64,000 nucleotides of DNA from Terribacillus halophilus (GCF_900101385.1 NZ_FMZB01000005.1:62001-126000), one strand, 5' to 3'; positions 8,168 to 16,893 are shown, counted from the first letter of the stretch. The notes: a model not told the origin generated them from the letters alone. Numbers and translations: made by a program.

Positions 8168-10522
8168 ATGTTTTTGAAAATGGTAAAGAATGACTTCATC
8201 AGAAACAAAATCGTAACGATGACAGTATTTCTATTCATCACAATGGCCGTTATTTTGGCTGCCAGTGCCATTCATAACATTGCCAATCTGATTCAGGGTA
8301 TATCAAGCTTTCAGGTAAGTGCAGTGCCAGCTGATATGACGGTGATGCATGCCGGGGAATATGACCAAGCGGAGATTGACCAATTTACAGAACAATACCG
8401 TGACCATATAGCGATGCAGGAAACGATGGTTCTGCAGAATATTGATGGAAGTAATATTCACTTTGGTCAAAATCAAACGATGGCTGGGACGATACAGGAT
8501 ATTTCATTTGTGGTCCAGAATAAGCATTTTGATTTTATAGTGGATCTGGATAATGAAAAGCTGGACGTGAAGGAAGGTTTCGTAGCTGTTCCCATCTATT
8601 TCATGGAACAACATGATTTAGAAATTGGGGATACGATTACGGTGAAAAGCGGCTGGTATGAGAAGGCGTTTGTCATTTCTGATTATGCAAGGGATTTTGA
8701 GATGAACTCTCCCCTTACTTCTTCGAAAAGGTTTGTGATAAATCAGGATGACTATAATGAAATGCTAAAAATGCAGGCTGGGGAACTGGAATATCTGATC
8801 GAATTCAAGCTGAATGAAACCGGAGATCCTGCTGCTGTTCAGACTGCCTACAATGAAGCAGGTCTTCCGGCAAACGGTCCTATATTGGAAGGTAAGATAT
8901 TTGCGATTTTTAATAGCATGTCGGATATGATAGTTGCGCTCGTCATTATATTTATAAGCATTCTGCTTCTTGTGATTGCTTCACTCTGTATCAGACTTAC
9001 ATTCCTGGCAACGATTGATGAAGATATCAGGGAAATCGGTGTTATGAAAGCAATGGGGATATCCAAAAAAGATATAAAAAAGGTCTATCTTAACAAATAC
9101 AGCGTCATCTCAGCAGCTGCCGGTATTATCGGTTATCTTATGTCCTTTGCAGTGGTAAATCTGTTAAACAGTAATATGAGACTTTATATAGCTTCCGATT
9201 TATCAGGAAGCTTAAAATATATTCTATCCCTTATAGCTCCATTACTTGTGTATTTCATGATTGTGATGTACTGCAAGCAAGTATTGAAGAGAATCGATAA
9301 GATTTCTGCGGTGGAAGCTTTACGTTCAGATATCATGGAGGGTGGAAAGAACCGAAGATACAGTTTCCCGCTGCTACAAAACAAATTTTTCAGCACGAAT
9401 ATGTACATGGGGCTGCGGGATGTAGGCAAACGATTCAAGTTATACAGGCTGCTGCTTGTTATTTTTATCGTATGTACGTTCATTGTCATACTTCCTGTAA
9501 ATATGTATAACACCATGAATTCACCTGAATTTTCCTCCTATATGGGGATAGGAAAACAGGATATGAGAATCGATCTTCGAAGGACAGATTCCATTACAGA
9601 AGATTTCAACAAGCTGCAGGAAGAACTGCAGAATGATTCGGATATTGAAAAGTATGCACCCTACATCACAAGTTCCTACAAGGTCAAAAACGCAGAAGGT
9701 ACCTGGGACAATATGAATATTGAAATAGGAGATTTTTCCGTGTTTCCGTTGAAATTTCTGGAAGGCAGAGCGCCGGAGGGAGAAGGAGAGATCTCGTTAT
9801 CACTAGCCCATGCTGCAAAAGATGGATTAAACAAGAAAGTAGGAGATGAAGTAACCGTCAGGGCTGGCGGGGAAGAACAGACGTTAACAGTTACAGGTAT
9901 TTATCAGGATATTACAAATGGAGGAAAAACAGCAAAGGCGCATACGAGTCTTGGGGTAAATGAAGAGGCCGTTCTTTGGTATATCGTGAGTTTGGATTTG
10001 GCTGAAGGCGTTGATGTAAGGGGGAAAATGGATTATTACCAGAATGCTTACAGCACGGCGCAGGTAAATGATATCAAAGAATATACGCAGCAGACGCTTG
10101 GTAATATCATCGATCAGATGGGGACAGTCGTGATAGGCGGAATCGCCATCGCGATCATCATCGCTGTATTAATCACTGCATTATTCCTTCGAATGTTGTT
10201 ATCAAAGGATATGTCCCAGATTGCCATCATGCGGAGTATAGGATTAACTTCAAAGCAAATTAGTCATCAATATATGGCAGGCAATTTGATGGTGCTGCTA
10301 TTGGGGATCATACTTGGAGTTCTGGCTGCGAATTTCCTAGGAGAAATTCTTGTAAGCATGGCCATGTCCTCTATGGGAGCGGCAAAAATTAAATTTGTTC
10401 ATATTATCTGGCAGACTTGGCTGCTTTGTCCGTTAGCACTGATGATAGCCGTTGGATTGACGATATTTATGTCCTGTAGGGTAGCAGTAAAAGATGATTT
10501 ATCTGTCGTTTTAAGAAGCTGA
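8168..10522 (+). CDS. ABC transporter permease, FtsX/MacB type with two FtsX domains
   Basis: 784 residues. The layout is an N-terminal membrane helix (~17-40), a large extracellular region, a first three-helix FtsX block (~250-370, with DIREIGVMKAMGISKKDI, the typical cytoplasmic signature), and a helix near 430. A second extracellular domain follows, then a second FtsX block (~660-775, SQIAIMRSIGLTSKQI). Such duplicated permeases work with one ATPase to move peptides, lipoproteins or antimicrobials, or to act as mechanotransmitters. The ATPase gene follows 28 bp downstream. No two-component sensor of the BceRS type is adjacent, so an antimicrobial-peptide role is possible but unsupported. 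Confidence 0.88.
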   Translation: MFLKMVKNDFIRNKIVTMTVFLFITMAVILAASAIHNIANLIQGISSFQVSAVPADMTVMHAGEYDQAEIDQFTEQYRDHIAMQETMVLQNIDGSNIHFGQNQTMAGTIQDISFVVQNKHFDFIVDLDNEKLDVKEGFVAVPIYFMEQHDLEIGDTITVKSGWYEKAFVISDYARDFEMNSPLTSSKRFVINQDDYNEMLKMQAGELEYLIEFKLNETGDPAAVQTAYNEAGLPANGPILEGKIFAIFNSMSDMIVALVIIFISILLLVIASLCIRLTFLATIDEDIREIGVMKAMGISKKDIKKVYLNKYSVISAAAGIIGYLMSFAVVNLLNSNMRLYIASDLSGSLKYILSLIAPLLVYFMIVMYCKQVLKRIDKISAVEALRSDIMEGGKNRRYSFPLLQNKFFSTNMYMGLRDVGKRFKLYRLLLVIFIVCTFIVILPVNMYNTMNSPEFSSYMGIGKQDMRIDLRRTDSITEDFNKLQEELQNDSDIEKYAPYITSSYKVKNAEGTWDNMNIEIGDFSVFPLKFLEGRAPEGEGEISLSLAHAAKDGLNKKVGDEVTVRAGGEEQTLTVTGIYQDITNGGKTAKAHTSLGVNEEAVLWYIVSLDLAEGVDVRGKMDYYQNAYSTAQVNDIKEYTQQTLGNIIDQMGTVVIGGIAIAIIIAVLITALFLRMLLSKDMSQIAIMRSIGLTSKQISHQYMAGNLMVLLLGIILGVLAANFLGEILVSMAMSSMGAAKIKFVHIIWQTWLLCPLALMIAVGLTIFMSCRVAVKDDLSVVLRS

Positions 10523-10550
10523 TATTACGAAAAGGATAGGAGGAATATAG

Positions 10551-11318
10551 GTGACTAATATTATAGAAGCAAAAAGTATGACCAAAAAAGTAGCATTAGG
10601 AAAAGAGAATGAGCTTCCTATTTTAAGAGATGTAAATTTAGAAGTAAAAGAAGGTGAATTCGTATCGGTCATGGGACCATCCGGAAGCGGGAAATCAACA
10701 CTGCTATATAATATAAGTGGTATGGATCGAATGACATCTGGGAGTGTAAAGTTTAAAGGCCGGGAAATCGGCAGTCTAAAAGAAGAAGAATTGGCAAAGG
10801 TTCGACTGAAAACGATGGGCTTTATCTTTCAGGATATTAATCTATTGAAGAATCTGTCGTTGATTGACAATATTATGTTTCCTGCACTTGTACCAACAGA
10901 TGCGGATAAACATGCAGTGAACCAAAGAGCAAAAAAGCTGATGAAAATGACAGGAATTGAAAAGCTTGCCAATCACAATATCACACAAGGATCTGGTGGG
11001 CAGCTACAGAGGGTGGGCATCTGCAGAGCATTGATAAATGATCCGGATATCCTATTTGGAGATGAACCGACCGGAGCATTAGACTCCCAATCGACAGAAG
11101 AAATTATGTCAATTCTTGCACAGATTAATAAAAACGGGACAACGGTAATGCTCGTTACACATGATGTAAAGGTGGCAGCAAAAACGGAAAGAATACTGTT
11201 TATGGTAGATGGAGACATTGTTTCACAGAAGAAGATAGGTAAATTTGATGCACAGCAAGGCGATAGGAAGGAAAGAGAAGAGAGCATTATGAAATGGTTA
11301 ATGGAGAATGGGTTTTGA
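10551..11318 (+). CDS. ABC transporter ATP-binding protein (MacB/LolD-like)
   Basis: 255 residues from a GTG start behind AGGAGG-like AGGAGGAAT. It has Walker A GPSGSGKST (~45), the Q-loop FIFQDINLL, a variant ABC signature GSGGQLQRVGICRAL (Gly replaces the usual Leu of LSGGQ), Walker B ILFGDEPTGALDS and the H-loop LVTHD. ILFGDEPTGALDS is typical of the MacB/BceA branch that pairs with FtsX permeases. It forms a two-gene operon with the permease upstream. The signature substitution is tolerated in some relatives but deserves note. Confidence 0.92.
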   Translation: MTNIIEAKSMTKKVALGKENELPILRDVNLEVKEGEFVSVMGPSGSGKSTLLYNISGMDRMTSGSVKFKGREIGSLKEEELAKVRLKTMGFIFQDINLLKNLSLIDNIMFPALVPTDADKHAVNQRAKKLMKMTGIEKLANHNITQGSGGQLQRVGICRALINDPDILFGDEPTGALDSQSTEEIMSILAQINKNGTTVMLVTHDVKVAAKTERILFMVDGDIVSQKKIGKFDAQQGDRKEREESIMKWLMENGF

Positions 11319-11454
11319 TTTATAATTTGTCGTTGGGGTTTGCATAAAGTTCATATGAGAAATTTATTAGGTGAGTTCTAAGGGAATAGTTCTTAAGAAT
11401 ATTTGTAAGGAAAGACATGCGAACATTTTGCTTTAGCAATAGGTATAGATCAAA

Positions 11455-11480
11455 TCGTCCTTAAGGGCGGTTTTTTATTT
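11455..11480 (+). terminator. terminator after the ABC exporter operon
   Basis: CGTCC-TTAA-GGGCG hairpin followed by six T and further T-rich sequence, 140 bp past the ATPase stop. Confidence 0.6.
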
Positions 11481-11616
11481 TGTGATGGATGGCAGAACTA
11501 CCAATCCATGCACCAAGAATTTGTTCATTTAAGTGAGGCCCTTGAGACAACGTGCATATATCAAATGAAAATTTTAAAAATTAGAGGTTAGGAGGTTAAC
11601 AATTGTTAGAATTCTC

Positions 11617-11897
11617 ATGTTAACAACTTTAATTGTAGGAGGATGTAGGGTAATCAACGGAAATGGTTCCAATCAATATATTGATTATTGCATCCATATA
11701 GTTGAACGAAAATAAAAGTGGGTGATTACGACGTTTATAAGATAGTGTCCAATAGACCAGTTTTATTGTCATACCTTACAAAAAAATAATACTGAATCAG
11801 GTCCTTTTAACCTTGGACAAAAGGAGTGTTTTAAAGATTTCTACATCAAATATCTGGGAATGTATGGGGATGTTTTATATAATTTTAATGGCTGCAG
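11617..11897 (+). pseudogene. decayed third copy of the lipoprotein/lipase-like cassette start
   Basis: ATG 11617 opens a 32-codon frame (MLTTLIVGGC..., stop at 11713) whose lipobox region matches the intact lipoprotein at 11925 (LTTLIMGGC), followed by a shared GSNQ. About 130 bp further on, 11838-11860 (AGATTTCTACATC...ATATCTGG) matches 18 of 23 bases of the start of the lipase-like gene, where the intact copy encodes SSNIW. An AGGAGTG precedes that part in both. Order and orientation match the intact cassette, so this looks like a remnant of a tandem duplication with most of the lipoprotein gene deleted. The upstream 11319-11616 has only the terminator listed separately. Confidence 0.5.
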
Positions 11898-11924
11898 CAA
11901 TACCCATTTTGGAGGTTATGCTAC

Positions 11925-12602
11925 GTGAGAATTAGAATTGTAATTGCCCTCATATTAACCACTTTAATTATGGGAGGATGCGGCGTGTCAGATGACGATG
12001 GTTCTAATCAAAGTTCGGGAAATGGAAACCAAAATGAAGTTGAATCCAAGCCGGATGTGGCAGCATTCAATGATCAATTTACCGAGAATTTTTTAATATC
12101 CACCGAACCCGTTAGAGAAGGATATTACCCGTTCAAGTCGGAAATCGGCACAATAACGATGGACTTTCCTGAAAATATGGTTGTGGGTGAAAAAAGCCAT
12201 CAAATTGCAGACGGAAATCGTGGTGAAATGTTTGAGATATCTAGCGCTGATATGAATAGTAAAGTATTTACGAACCACTTATTTAAATACTTCAATTTTA
12301 CGCGAGAGATAAAATATACGAAAGAAAGTATGGCAGGGAGCACAGGGGAAGAGCTCGATTTTAAGACAATGGATACGGGAATTAGCAATCAATACACTGA
12401 AATAGCGGAATATCAGGATGGTGCAGATGAATTCTTAGCTACATTAGTTTGGAACGATAATCATCAAGAAATACAAGTTTTCACAAATATGACTTGTAGA
12501 GATGACCTTAATGAGGATGAATGTAAGAAAGAACAAGAAAAAGCGAAACAAAGTGCTTTAGAGATTTTAAAGACAATAAAGATCTTGCCTGAAGAGGAGT
12601 GA
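11925..12602 (+). CDS. lipoprotein of cassette B
   Basis: 225 residues from GTG 11925 behind GGAGGT. A short basic N-terminus, a hydrophobic stretch and the lipobox LIMGGC (Cys 19) predict signal peptidase II processing and lipid anchoring outside the membrane. A low-complexity Asp/Ser/Asn/Gly linker follows, then a soluble domain of about 170 residues with one CRDDLNEDEC pair of cysteines near the C-terminus. No known family is recognised. The last four bases (GTGA) also start the lipase-like gene, implying translational coupling. Being exported while its downstream partners lack obvious signals suggests it acts at the surface, perhaps as a receptor or protective factor; this is inference. 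Confidence 0.8.
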   Translation: MRIRIVIALILTTLIMGGCGVSDDDGSNQSSGNGNQNEVESKPDVAAFNDQFTENFLISTEPVREGYYPFKSEIGTITMDFPENMVVGEKSHQIADGNRGEMFEISSADMNSKVFTNHLFKYFNFTREIKYTKESMAGSTGEELDFKTMDTGISNQYTEIAEYQDGADEFLATLVWNDNHQEIQVFTNMTCRDDLNEDECKKEQEKAKQSALEILKTIKILPEEE

Positions 12603-14446
12603 ACTATGTGTCATTAGATCAGATTACTTCCTCTAATATATGGATGAGACTTGTTGACGCCGAGTATGAAAATATGGATGAGCAAGAGTTTAGTGATAGA
12701 TTTAAAACTATTTATCTAGAAGAAACTGGAGAGCTGTTTGAAGGGGAAATTAAGATGTATCACTCTTCTGATTCCGAAAAAATAAAAGGGATAAATTCCA
12801 GCTACGATGGCACAGCTTTTACAGTTTCTTACAGCGAAGAAAAAAATCTATATCTTATATCGCAAGGTACCCAGGGTGGATCAGACTGGTTATACAATGT
12901 AGAAGGCCCTTTTGCGAACGAGAAGTTTGATCAGGCTGAAGCTGCTAGGACCTTTGTTATTGAGGCGAAAGATCATTTCGATTTTAATCCCGATGAAGGT
13001 GAAGTCATTTCTTTCAATCACTCTTTAGGCCTCCATAATAGTTCTATGACTGGTTTGTCAGAAGAAGCTTTTGATGAAGTCTACGGAGTAAATGGTCTAA
13101 CCTTTTCACCTTACGAGATAATCAGCTTCGATGCTAAATTTTATAATGCAGTAAGAAAGGAGTTTGATATCAAAAGAATTGAGGAAATTGATAAAATTCC
13201 TCTTGCTGACTTGAAAGGGTTTACAAAGGACTACTATAGTGATGCTCAGGTTACTATTTCTAATACTGTATCTGAAGATGACCCGCTGTATCTAATAAGT
13301 GAGAAATTTGGTTTTGTCCCATTTGATAACACAACAATGGTAGATACAAACCCAGAGGTATCCGGGCTTAAAGAATTGATAGATAATATACCAGATTCTA
13401 AGGTCAATGATTTGAGAAATCTTGCAGCTGCTTTCTCAAGAGGAAATCAAAAAGGTGGTTTCAATCAGGGATTAAATGAAGCTCTTGGTGTCAATATAAC
13501 TAACCTGAAATCCTATAATGCTGTAGGAGTTGGAGCTTGGTACATTAATTATCCCGACGAAGTAGATGAAACAATGGAAGGGTTACAAGACAATTTGCCT
13601 GTTGTATTAGAAAATATACGTTTAATCGAAGAGAATTCCGAGGAGATATTTAATAGCTTATATGAATATGGGTATATATCTAAGGAACAAAAGGATGTAA
13701 TGATAAAAGAGTTGACCAACTTAGAAAAAGAATTAACTCGATTAAATGATGCGGTGGATTTTAATGTGGATATGCATAATGAAGATGGTTGGTTCGATAA
13801 GATTCGCAGAGGGATAGGAGATACTGGATTAGCAGCTGTTGCCGCAATTCTATATTATAAGATCCCTAATATCCTGGACAGAATAAAGGAAAGCGGCACC
13901 CTAGAAAGTTTAGAAGGCATTGTGGAAAGTCACAGCATCACCGAAATGCTTAATGCACTAGCAGAAGGAAATAGGAGTTATGTCGGGAAAGACCTTGTTT
14001 TCACATCAGATACTGGAGGCGGGGATCCGATAAAAGTGAATATGTCTGCTGCTCTGAGGTTGTATACACAAGGTGTAACTTCTTTAGAGGTCAAGCAAAC
14101 TCTTATTACCGAATTAGAGACGCTTGTAAGAGATGAAATAGAGTTCGCTTATAAAGATCAAAGATGGAAAGTTATGCATGAAATCTATAATGTAGAATCC
14201 AGTCCCAGTAGCTACGCATATGAGCTTGGACAATACAGATTCCCTTCTTATAAAATTAGCTCCGTGAATGTACTACACGAAATTCTCCCCTTAGAGCAAG
14301 CGGATCTTGATGAAGAGATAGCCGATATGAAACATTCCGTAGATACTGGTTTTAATTATATAGAAAATTATCGAAAAGCAATTGAAGATTTATTCAAAGA
14401 GGACGAAGAAGTATCAACACTGTTTGATTTGTCGAGGAGGATATGA
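12599..14446 (+). CDS. lipase-like alpha/beta-hydrolase of cassette B
   Basis: 615 residues; GTG 12599 overlaps the lipoprotein stop by 4 bases with GAGGAG upstream. Residues ~90-105 (ISQGTQGGSDWLYNVEG) resemble the class 3 lipase motif around RGT...DW, and residues ~140 give NHSLG in place of the nucleophile elbow GHSLG seen in copy A. Thus the first Gly of GxSxG is Asn here. A later YGVNGLTFSPY segment is shared with copy A, followed by ~300 helical residues and the strongly conserved C-terminal block (SHSITEMLNA, GKDLVFTS, IKVNMSAALRLY). There is no signal peptide. Hydrolase function is inferred; the long C-terminal region may be a targeting or binding domain. A polymorphic effector role is one possibility. 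Confidence 0.75.
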   Translation: MNYVSLDQITSSNIWMRLVDAEYENMDEQEFSDRFKTIYLEETGELFEGEIKMYHSSDSEKIKGINSSYDGTAFTVSYSEEKNLYLISQGTQGGSDWLYNVEGPFANEKFDQAEAARTFVIEAKDHFDFNPDEGEVISFNHSLGLHNSSMTGLSEEAFDEVYGVNGLTFSPYEIISFDAKFYNAVRKEFDIKRIEEIDKIPLADLKGFTKDYYSDAQVTISNTVSEDDPLYLISEKFGFVPFDNTTMVDTNPEVSGLKELIDNIPDSKVNDLRNLAAAFSRGNQKGGFNQGLNEALGVNITNLKSYNAVGVGAWYINYPDEVDETMEGLQDNLPVVLENIRLIEENSEEIFNSLYEYGYISKEQKDVMIKELTNLEKELTRLNDAVDFNVDMHNEDGWFDKIRRGIGDTGLAAVAAILYYKIPNILDRIKESGTLESLEGIVESHSITEMLNALAEGNRSYVGKDLVFTSDTGGGDPIKVNMSAALRLYTQGVTSLEVKQTLITELETLVRDEIEFAYKDQRWKVMHEIYNVESSPSSYAYELGQYRFPSYKISSVNVLHEILPLEQADLDEEIADMKHSVDTGFNYIENYRKAIEDLFKEDEEVSTLFDLSRRI

Positions 14447-14788
14447 ATGTCTGAATTCTCTATTCAAGAATCTATCGTTTTGATCCCCGAGGAAGATTTT
14501 AGCTACAAGAAAGCAGTATTAAAAAGTAAAGTGGAAGATATTCTTGATGAAGATCAAGTCTTTTATAAGCTTGCCAATAACATTCTCGTTGGAGAAGATC
14601 AAAAAGGAAAAGTGATTGATACGATGAAAGATGTAACCAATAAAAGAAGCAGCAGAGATACCGGAATCAACGGAAGAGCGTTAGAGAAGATACCTACTAT
14701 TGTACGAAATTTTAGCGATCAAGTTGCTAATATGAAAACGCAAAAAGCCACCATTACATTTAAAGAAATAGCATCCTTATATGATTAG
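14447..14788 (+). CDS. small partner protein of cassette B (possible immunity/adaptor)
   Basis: 113 residues, starting with ATG immediately after the TGA of the hydrolase gene and preceded by GAGGAGG. It is the paralogue of 1541-1909: the central DQVFYKLANNILVGEDQKGK-like core is nearly the same, while the termini differ. It is soluble and charged, with no membrane segment. Its fixed position behind both hydrolase copies argues for a dedicated partner. Whether it neutralises, folds or positions the hydrolase cannot be told from sequence. Confidence 0.7.
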   Translation: MSEFSIQESIVLIPEEDFSYKKAVLKSKVEDILDEDQVFYKLANNILVGEDQKGKVIDTMKDVTNKRSSRDTGINGRALEKIPTIVRNFSDQVANMKTQKATITFKEIASLYD

Positions 14789-15235
14789 ATATAAACCCTA
14801 TCGCAATAAGCATACTGGTTGCCTTGAAATCTTATCTTTATTGATTTAAATGCAAAAAAATGGAATACGGGTCCGGAATAGTGATTGTTAACGTAAGCTT
14901 CTATGGGGTAACAAGCGAATTGGTAACACATTTGAAACAAGTAACATCGCTAATGTAACCCGATCCGTATCCCGACACACAGTAATTCTTTAATTCCTTT
15001 TAGATTAATATGCGCGGTATATATCAACAAATAAAGGCAATTCAAATTAGTCAAAAAGCATAAACAGATTAAACTGTGGTTAGCTCCATTCCAGGTTTAT
15101 GATTTATAATAATGTCGATTAGCGTCAATAATGATCGTTCGCATTAACAGCCTGTTTACAATGAATTGACCTTTCCTTAACAGGCTTCTGGTATCTTACT
15201 TATGTACCTTAATTTCTTAAAAGGGAGAGGTTTCC
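14789..15235 (+). other. 447-bp intergenic region with two inverted-repeat elements
   Basis: No gene seen. 14866-14980 holds an imperfect dyad (ATACGGGTCCGG versus CCGATCCGTAT) enclosing several GGTAAC/GTAAC repeats. A second dyad, AGCCTGTT (15149-15156) and AACAGGCT (15179-15186), lies about 50 bp before the small lipoprotein start and may be an attenuator or operator. Neither has a clear T-run. Confidence 0.35.
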
Positions 15236-15385
15236 ATGCTTAAAAAATGGATGGTGGCATTGGGTATGGTATCAGTTCTGACGTTGGCGGCATGTAATAA
15301 TGATGATGAGGATCCAGCTGATGATGATCAAATCGAAGAACAGGAATCCGACGATACAGAGGAAGATAAAGAGCAGTCTGAATAA
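15236..15385 (+). CDS. very small lipoprotein with acidic tail
   Basis: 49 residues starting at ATG 15236 behind AAGGGAGAGG. The N-terminus MLKKW with a hydrophobic core ends in lipobox LTLAAC (Cys 18). The mature peptide is almost entirely Asp, Glu, Gln and Ser (e.g. EDPADDDQIEEQESDD), like small anionic lipoproteins seen in halotolerant Bacillaceae. It would be tethered outside the membrane. A hairpin terminator follows at 15400-15428. Function unknown. Confidence 0.75.
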   Translation: MLKKWMVALGMVSVLTLAACNNDDEDPADDDQIEEQESDDTEEDKEQSE

Positions 15386-15399
15386 CATATAGAAGCTTG

Positions 15400-15432
15400 A
15401 AAAGGCGTTCCGCTGTGGAATGCCTTTTAGTT
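15400..15432 (+). terminator. terminator of the small lipoprotein gene
   Basis: AAAAGGCGTTCC / GGAATGCCTTTT stem with a GCTGT loop, followed by TAGTTTTAT. Confidence 0.75.
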
Positions 15433-15502
15433 TTATACGAAACTAACTTCAACTTGTTTCGTACAGAGAGCAGAACATATTTTAAGAAGGAGTGATTTTA
15501 TC

Positions 15503-15691
15503 ATTTGTCCAAAATGTAAAAATCGGATGATCACATGTTATACCGATGAAGGTTTGGCTGGAATAGTCGTTAAGAATCCGGAGGGAAAAGGGTTGTTCTC
15601 CAATAAGAAAACTACGCGTGTAAATCCTGTAGTTTGCAGCGATTGTGGTTATACAGAATGGTATGCTGATGACCCTGAGAGATTAAGGTGA
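15503..15691 (+). CDS. small zinc-ribbon protein with rare ATT/ATC start
   Basis: About 62 residues read from ATT 15503 (or ATC 15500), placed 7-10 bases after AAGGAG. Two cysteine pairs (CPKC near the N-terminus and CSDCGYTEWY near the C-terminus) form a probable zinc ribbon, the arrangement of small nucleic-acid-binding proteins in Bacillaceae. No ATG, GTG or TTG is positioned correctly before the first CPxC, so a non-canonical start is the simplest reading. A lost or mis-called first base would be an alternative. Confidence 0.6.
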   Translation: MCPKCKNRMITCYTDEGLAGIVVKNPEGKGLFSNKKTTRVNPVVCSDCGYTEWYADDPERLR

Positions 15692-15725
15692 GCATGTAAC
15701 GAACTGCTGACAGGAGGGCAATAGC

Positions 15726-15866
15726 TTGCGCTTTTCCAATAGGAAGCAAATAAAAATGGGGTTTCAGTTGTTCTTCCTCAGTTGGGTTATGTTTATTTTA
15801 ATTATACGAGCAAGCATACCTGATGGAGTCATTTCTACCGTGATTTCATACTTTTCCTCTACATAA
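15726..15866 (+). CDS. candidate 46-residue membrane peptide
   Basis: TTG 15726 lies 7 bases after AGGAGGG. The peptide has a basic N-terminus (RFSNRKQIK) and one hydrophobic helix (FQLFFLSWVMFILII), then a short polar tail. The good ribosome binding site and the membrane-like composition support it; no homologue is recognised. The remaining 200 bp up to the next gene contain only a terminator. Confidence 0.4.
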   Translation: MRFSNRKQIKMGFQLFFLSWVMFILIIRASIPDGVISTVISYFSST

Positions 15867-16030
15867 TTCCCCTATTATGATTTAAATCTATATTCCTAAA
15901 ATCAGCAAACCATATATTATGAACGAGAATCTTTACCCCTTTCTGCCAGCAATTCTACAGGTGGGAGGTAAACAAAGACTCCCAGTCATTTGATGTTAAG
16001 TTTTAATCAGGCGGCATATATTAACATGAA

Positions 16031-16068
16031 AAAAACTTCAGACCTTTATGCAATCCAGTCTGAAGCTT
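16031..16068 (-). terminator. terminator of the minus-strand ugp-like operon
   Basis: On the minus strand AGCTTCAGAC / GTCTGAAGT forms a stem followed by seven T, just beyond the HAD gene stop. Confidence 0.85.
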
Positions 16069-16080
16069 TTTATTACACCA

Positions 16081-16893
16081 TCAAGTATGCACCGCAGTGT
16101 CCCCAATAAGTCCATATAGATCATCTATTACATAATCCGGCTCTATTTTCGTTGTCTCCATATCTTGGAGGCTGGATGAGCCGGTCAATACGAGACAAGT
16201 GCTGATATTATTATTTTTCCCCATCACAATATCAGTATCAAGCCGATCGCCAATGATCAAGCATCTGTCTTTTGGAACATTCAAGTGTTCCATTACCTTT
16301 TGGATGTAATAGGCTGATGGCTTGCCGATGATGTCATCGATTTTGTGTCCAGCTGCGACTTCAATTGCTTTGGCAATTGCCAGTGTGTCGGCGATAAATC
16401 CTCCAGGAACTGGGCAGGCTGGATCGGGGTTGGTTGCGATAAGTTTGGCACCATTGCGTACGGCTGTCATCGCGGTATTCAATTTGTCGTATGTAAAGGC
16501 TCGGTCCAATCCAACCAGTACATGTGTGGCTTTCAACGGATCTCCGGTAATTCGCAAAGGGTAAGCTGCGAACTCTTTGGCAATGGCTGCTTCTCCCACA
16601 ATGAAAACAGAAGCGTCAGGATGATCATCCATAAAGTAACTAGTAGCCAAGAAGGATGAGGTTATGACTTCTTCCAGTTTTGTTGGCAATCCAAGGTCGC
16701 ATAGCAGTTGTTGGCATTCTTCTCTTGTTCGTGTTGGTCCATTTGTAATGTAAAGTATGCTTTTGTCATGCTTTCTTAATAGATCGATTGTATTTTTTAC
16801 GCCGGGAAGAAGTTGATTCCCGACGTAAATGGTTCCATCCAAGTCAAAGCAATAGGCGTCAAAGTCGTCGATGTTTAGTTTATTTGAGCTCAA
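16081..16893 (-). CDS. HAD-IIA family sugar-phosphate phosphatase (NagD/AraL-like)
   Basis: 270 residues with the HAD motifs: motif I DAYCFDLDGTIY (nucleophile and acid/base Asp), motif II YITNGPTR, the class IIA cap with TNPDPACPVPGG, motif III Lys in IGKPSAYY, and motif IV IIGDRLDTDI. NagD/AraL/PGP-type enzymes remove phosphate from small phosphometabolites, including glycerol-3-phosphate and sugar phosphates. It is the last gene of the importer operon and overlaps the TIM-barrel gene by 14 bases. In this context a phosphatase for glycerol-phosphate or an imported phosphoester is reasonable, but the substrate is inferred. Confidence 0.88.
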   Translation of the reverse strand: MSSNKLNIDDFDAYCFDLDGTIYVGNQLLPGVKNTIDLLRKHDKSILYITNGPTRTREECQQLLCDLGLPTKLEEVITSSFLATSYFMDDHPDASVFIVGEAAIAKEFAAYPLRITGDPLKATHVLVGLDRAFTYDKLNTAMTAVRNGAKLIATNPDPACPVPGGFIADTLAIAKAIEVAAGHKIDDIIGKPSAYYIQKVMEHLNVPKDRCLIIGDRLDTDIVMGKNNNISTCLVLTGSSSLQDMETTKIEPDYVIDDLYGLIGDTAVHT

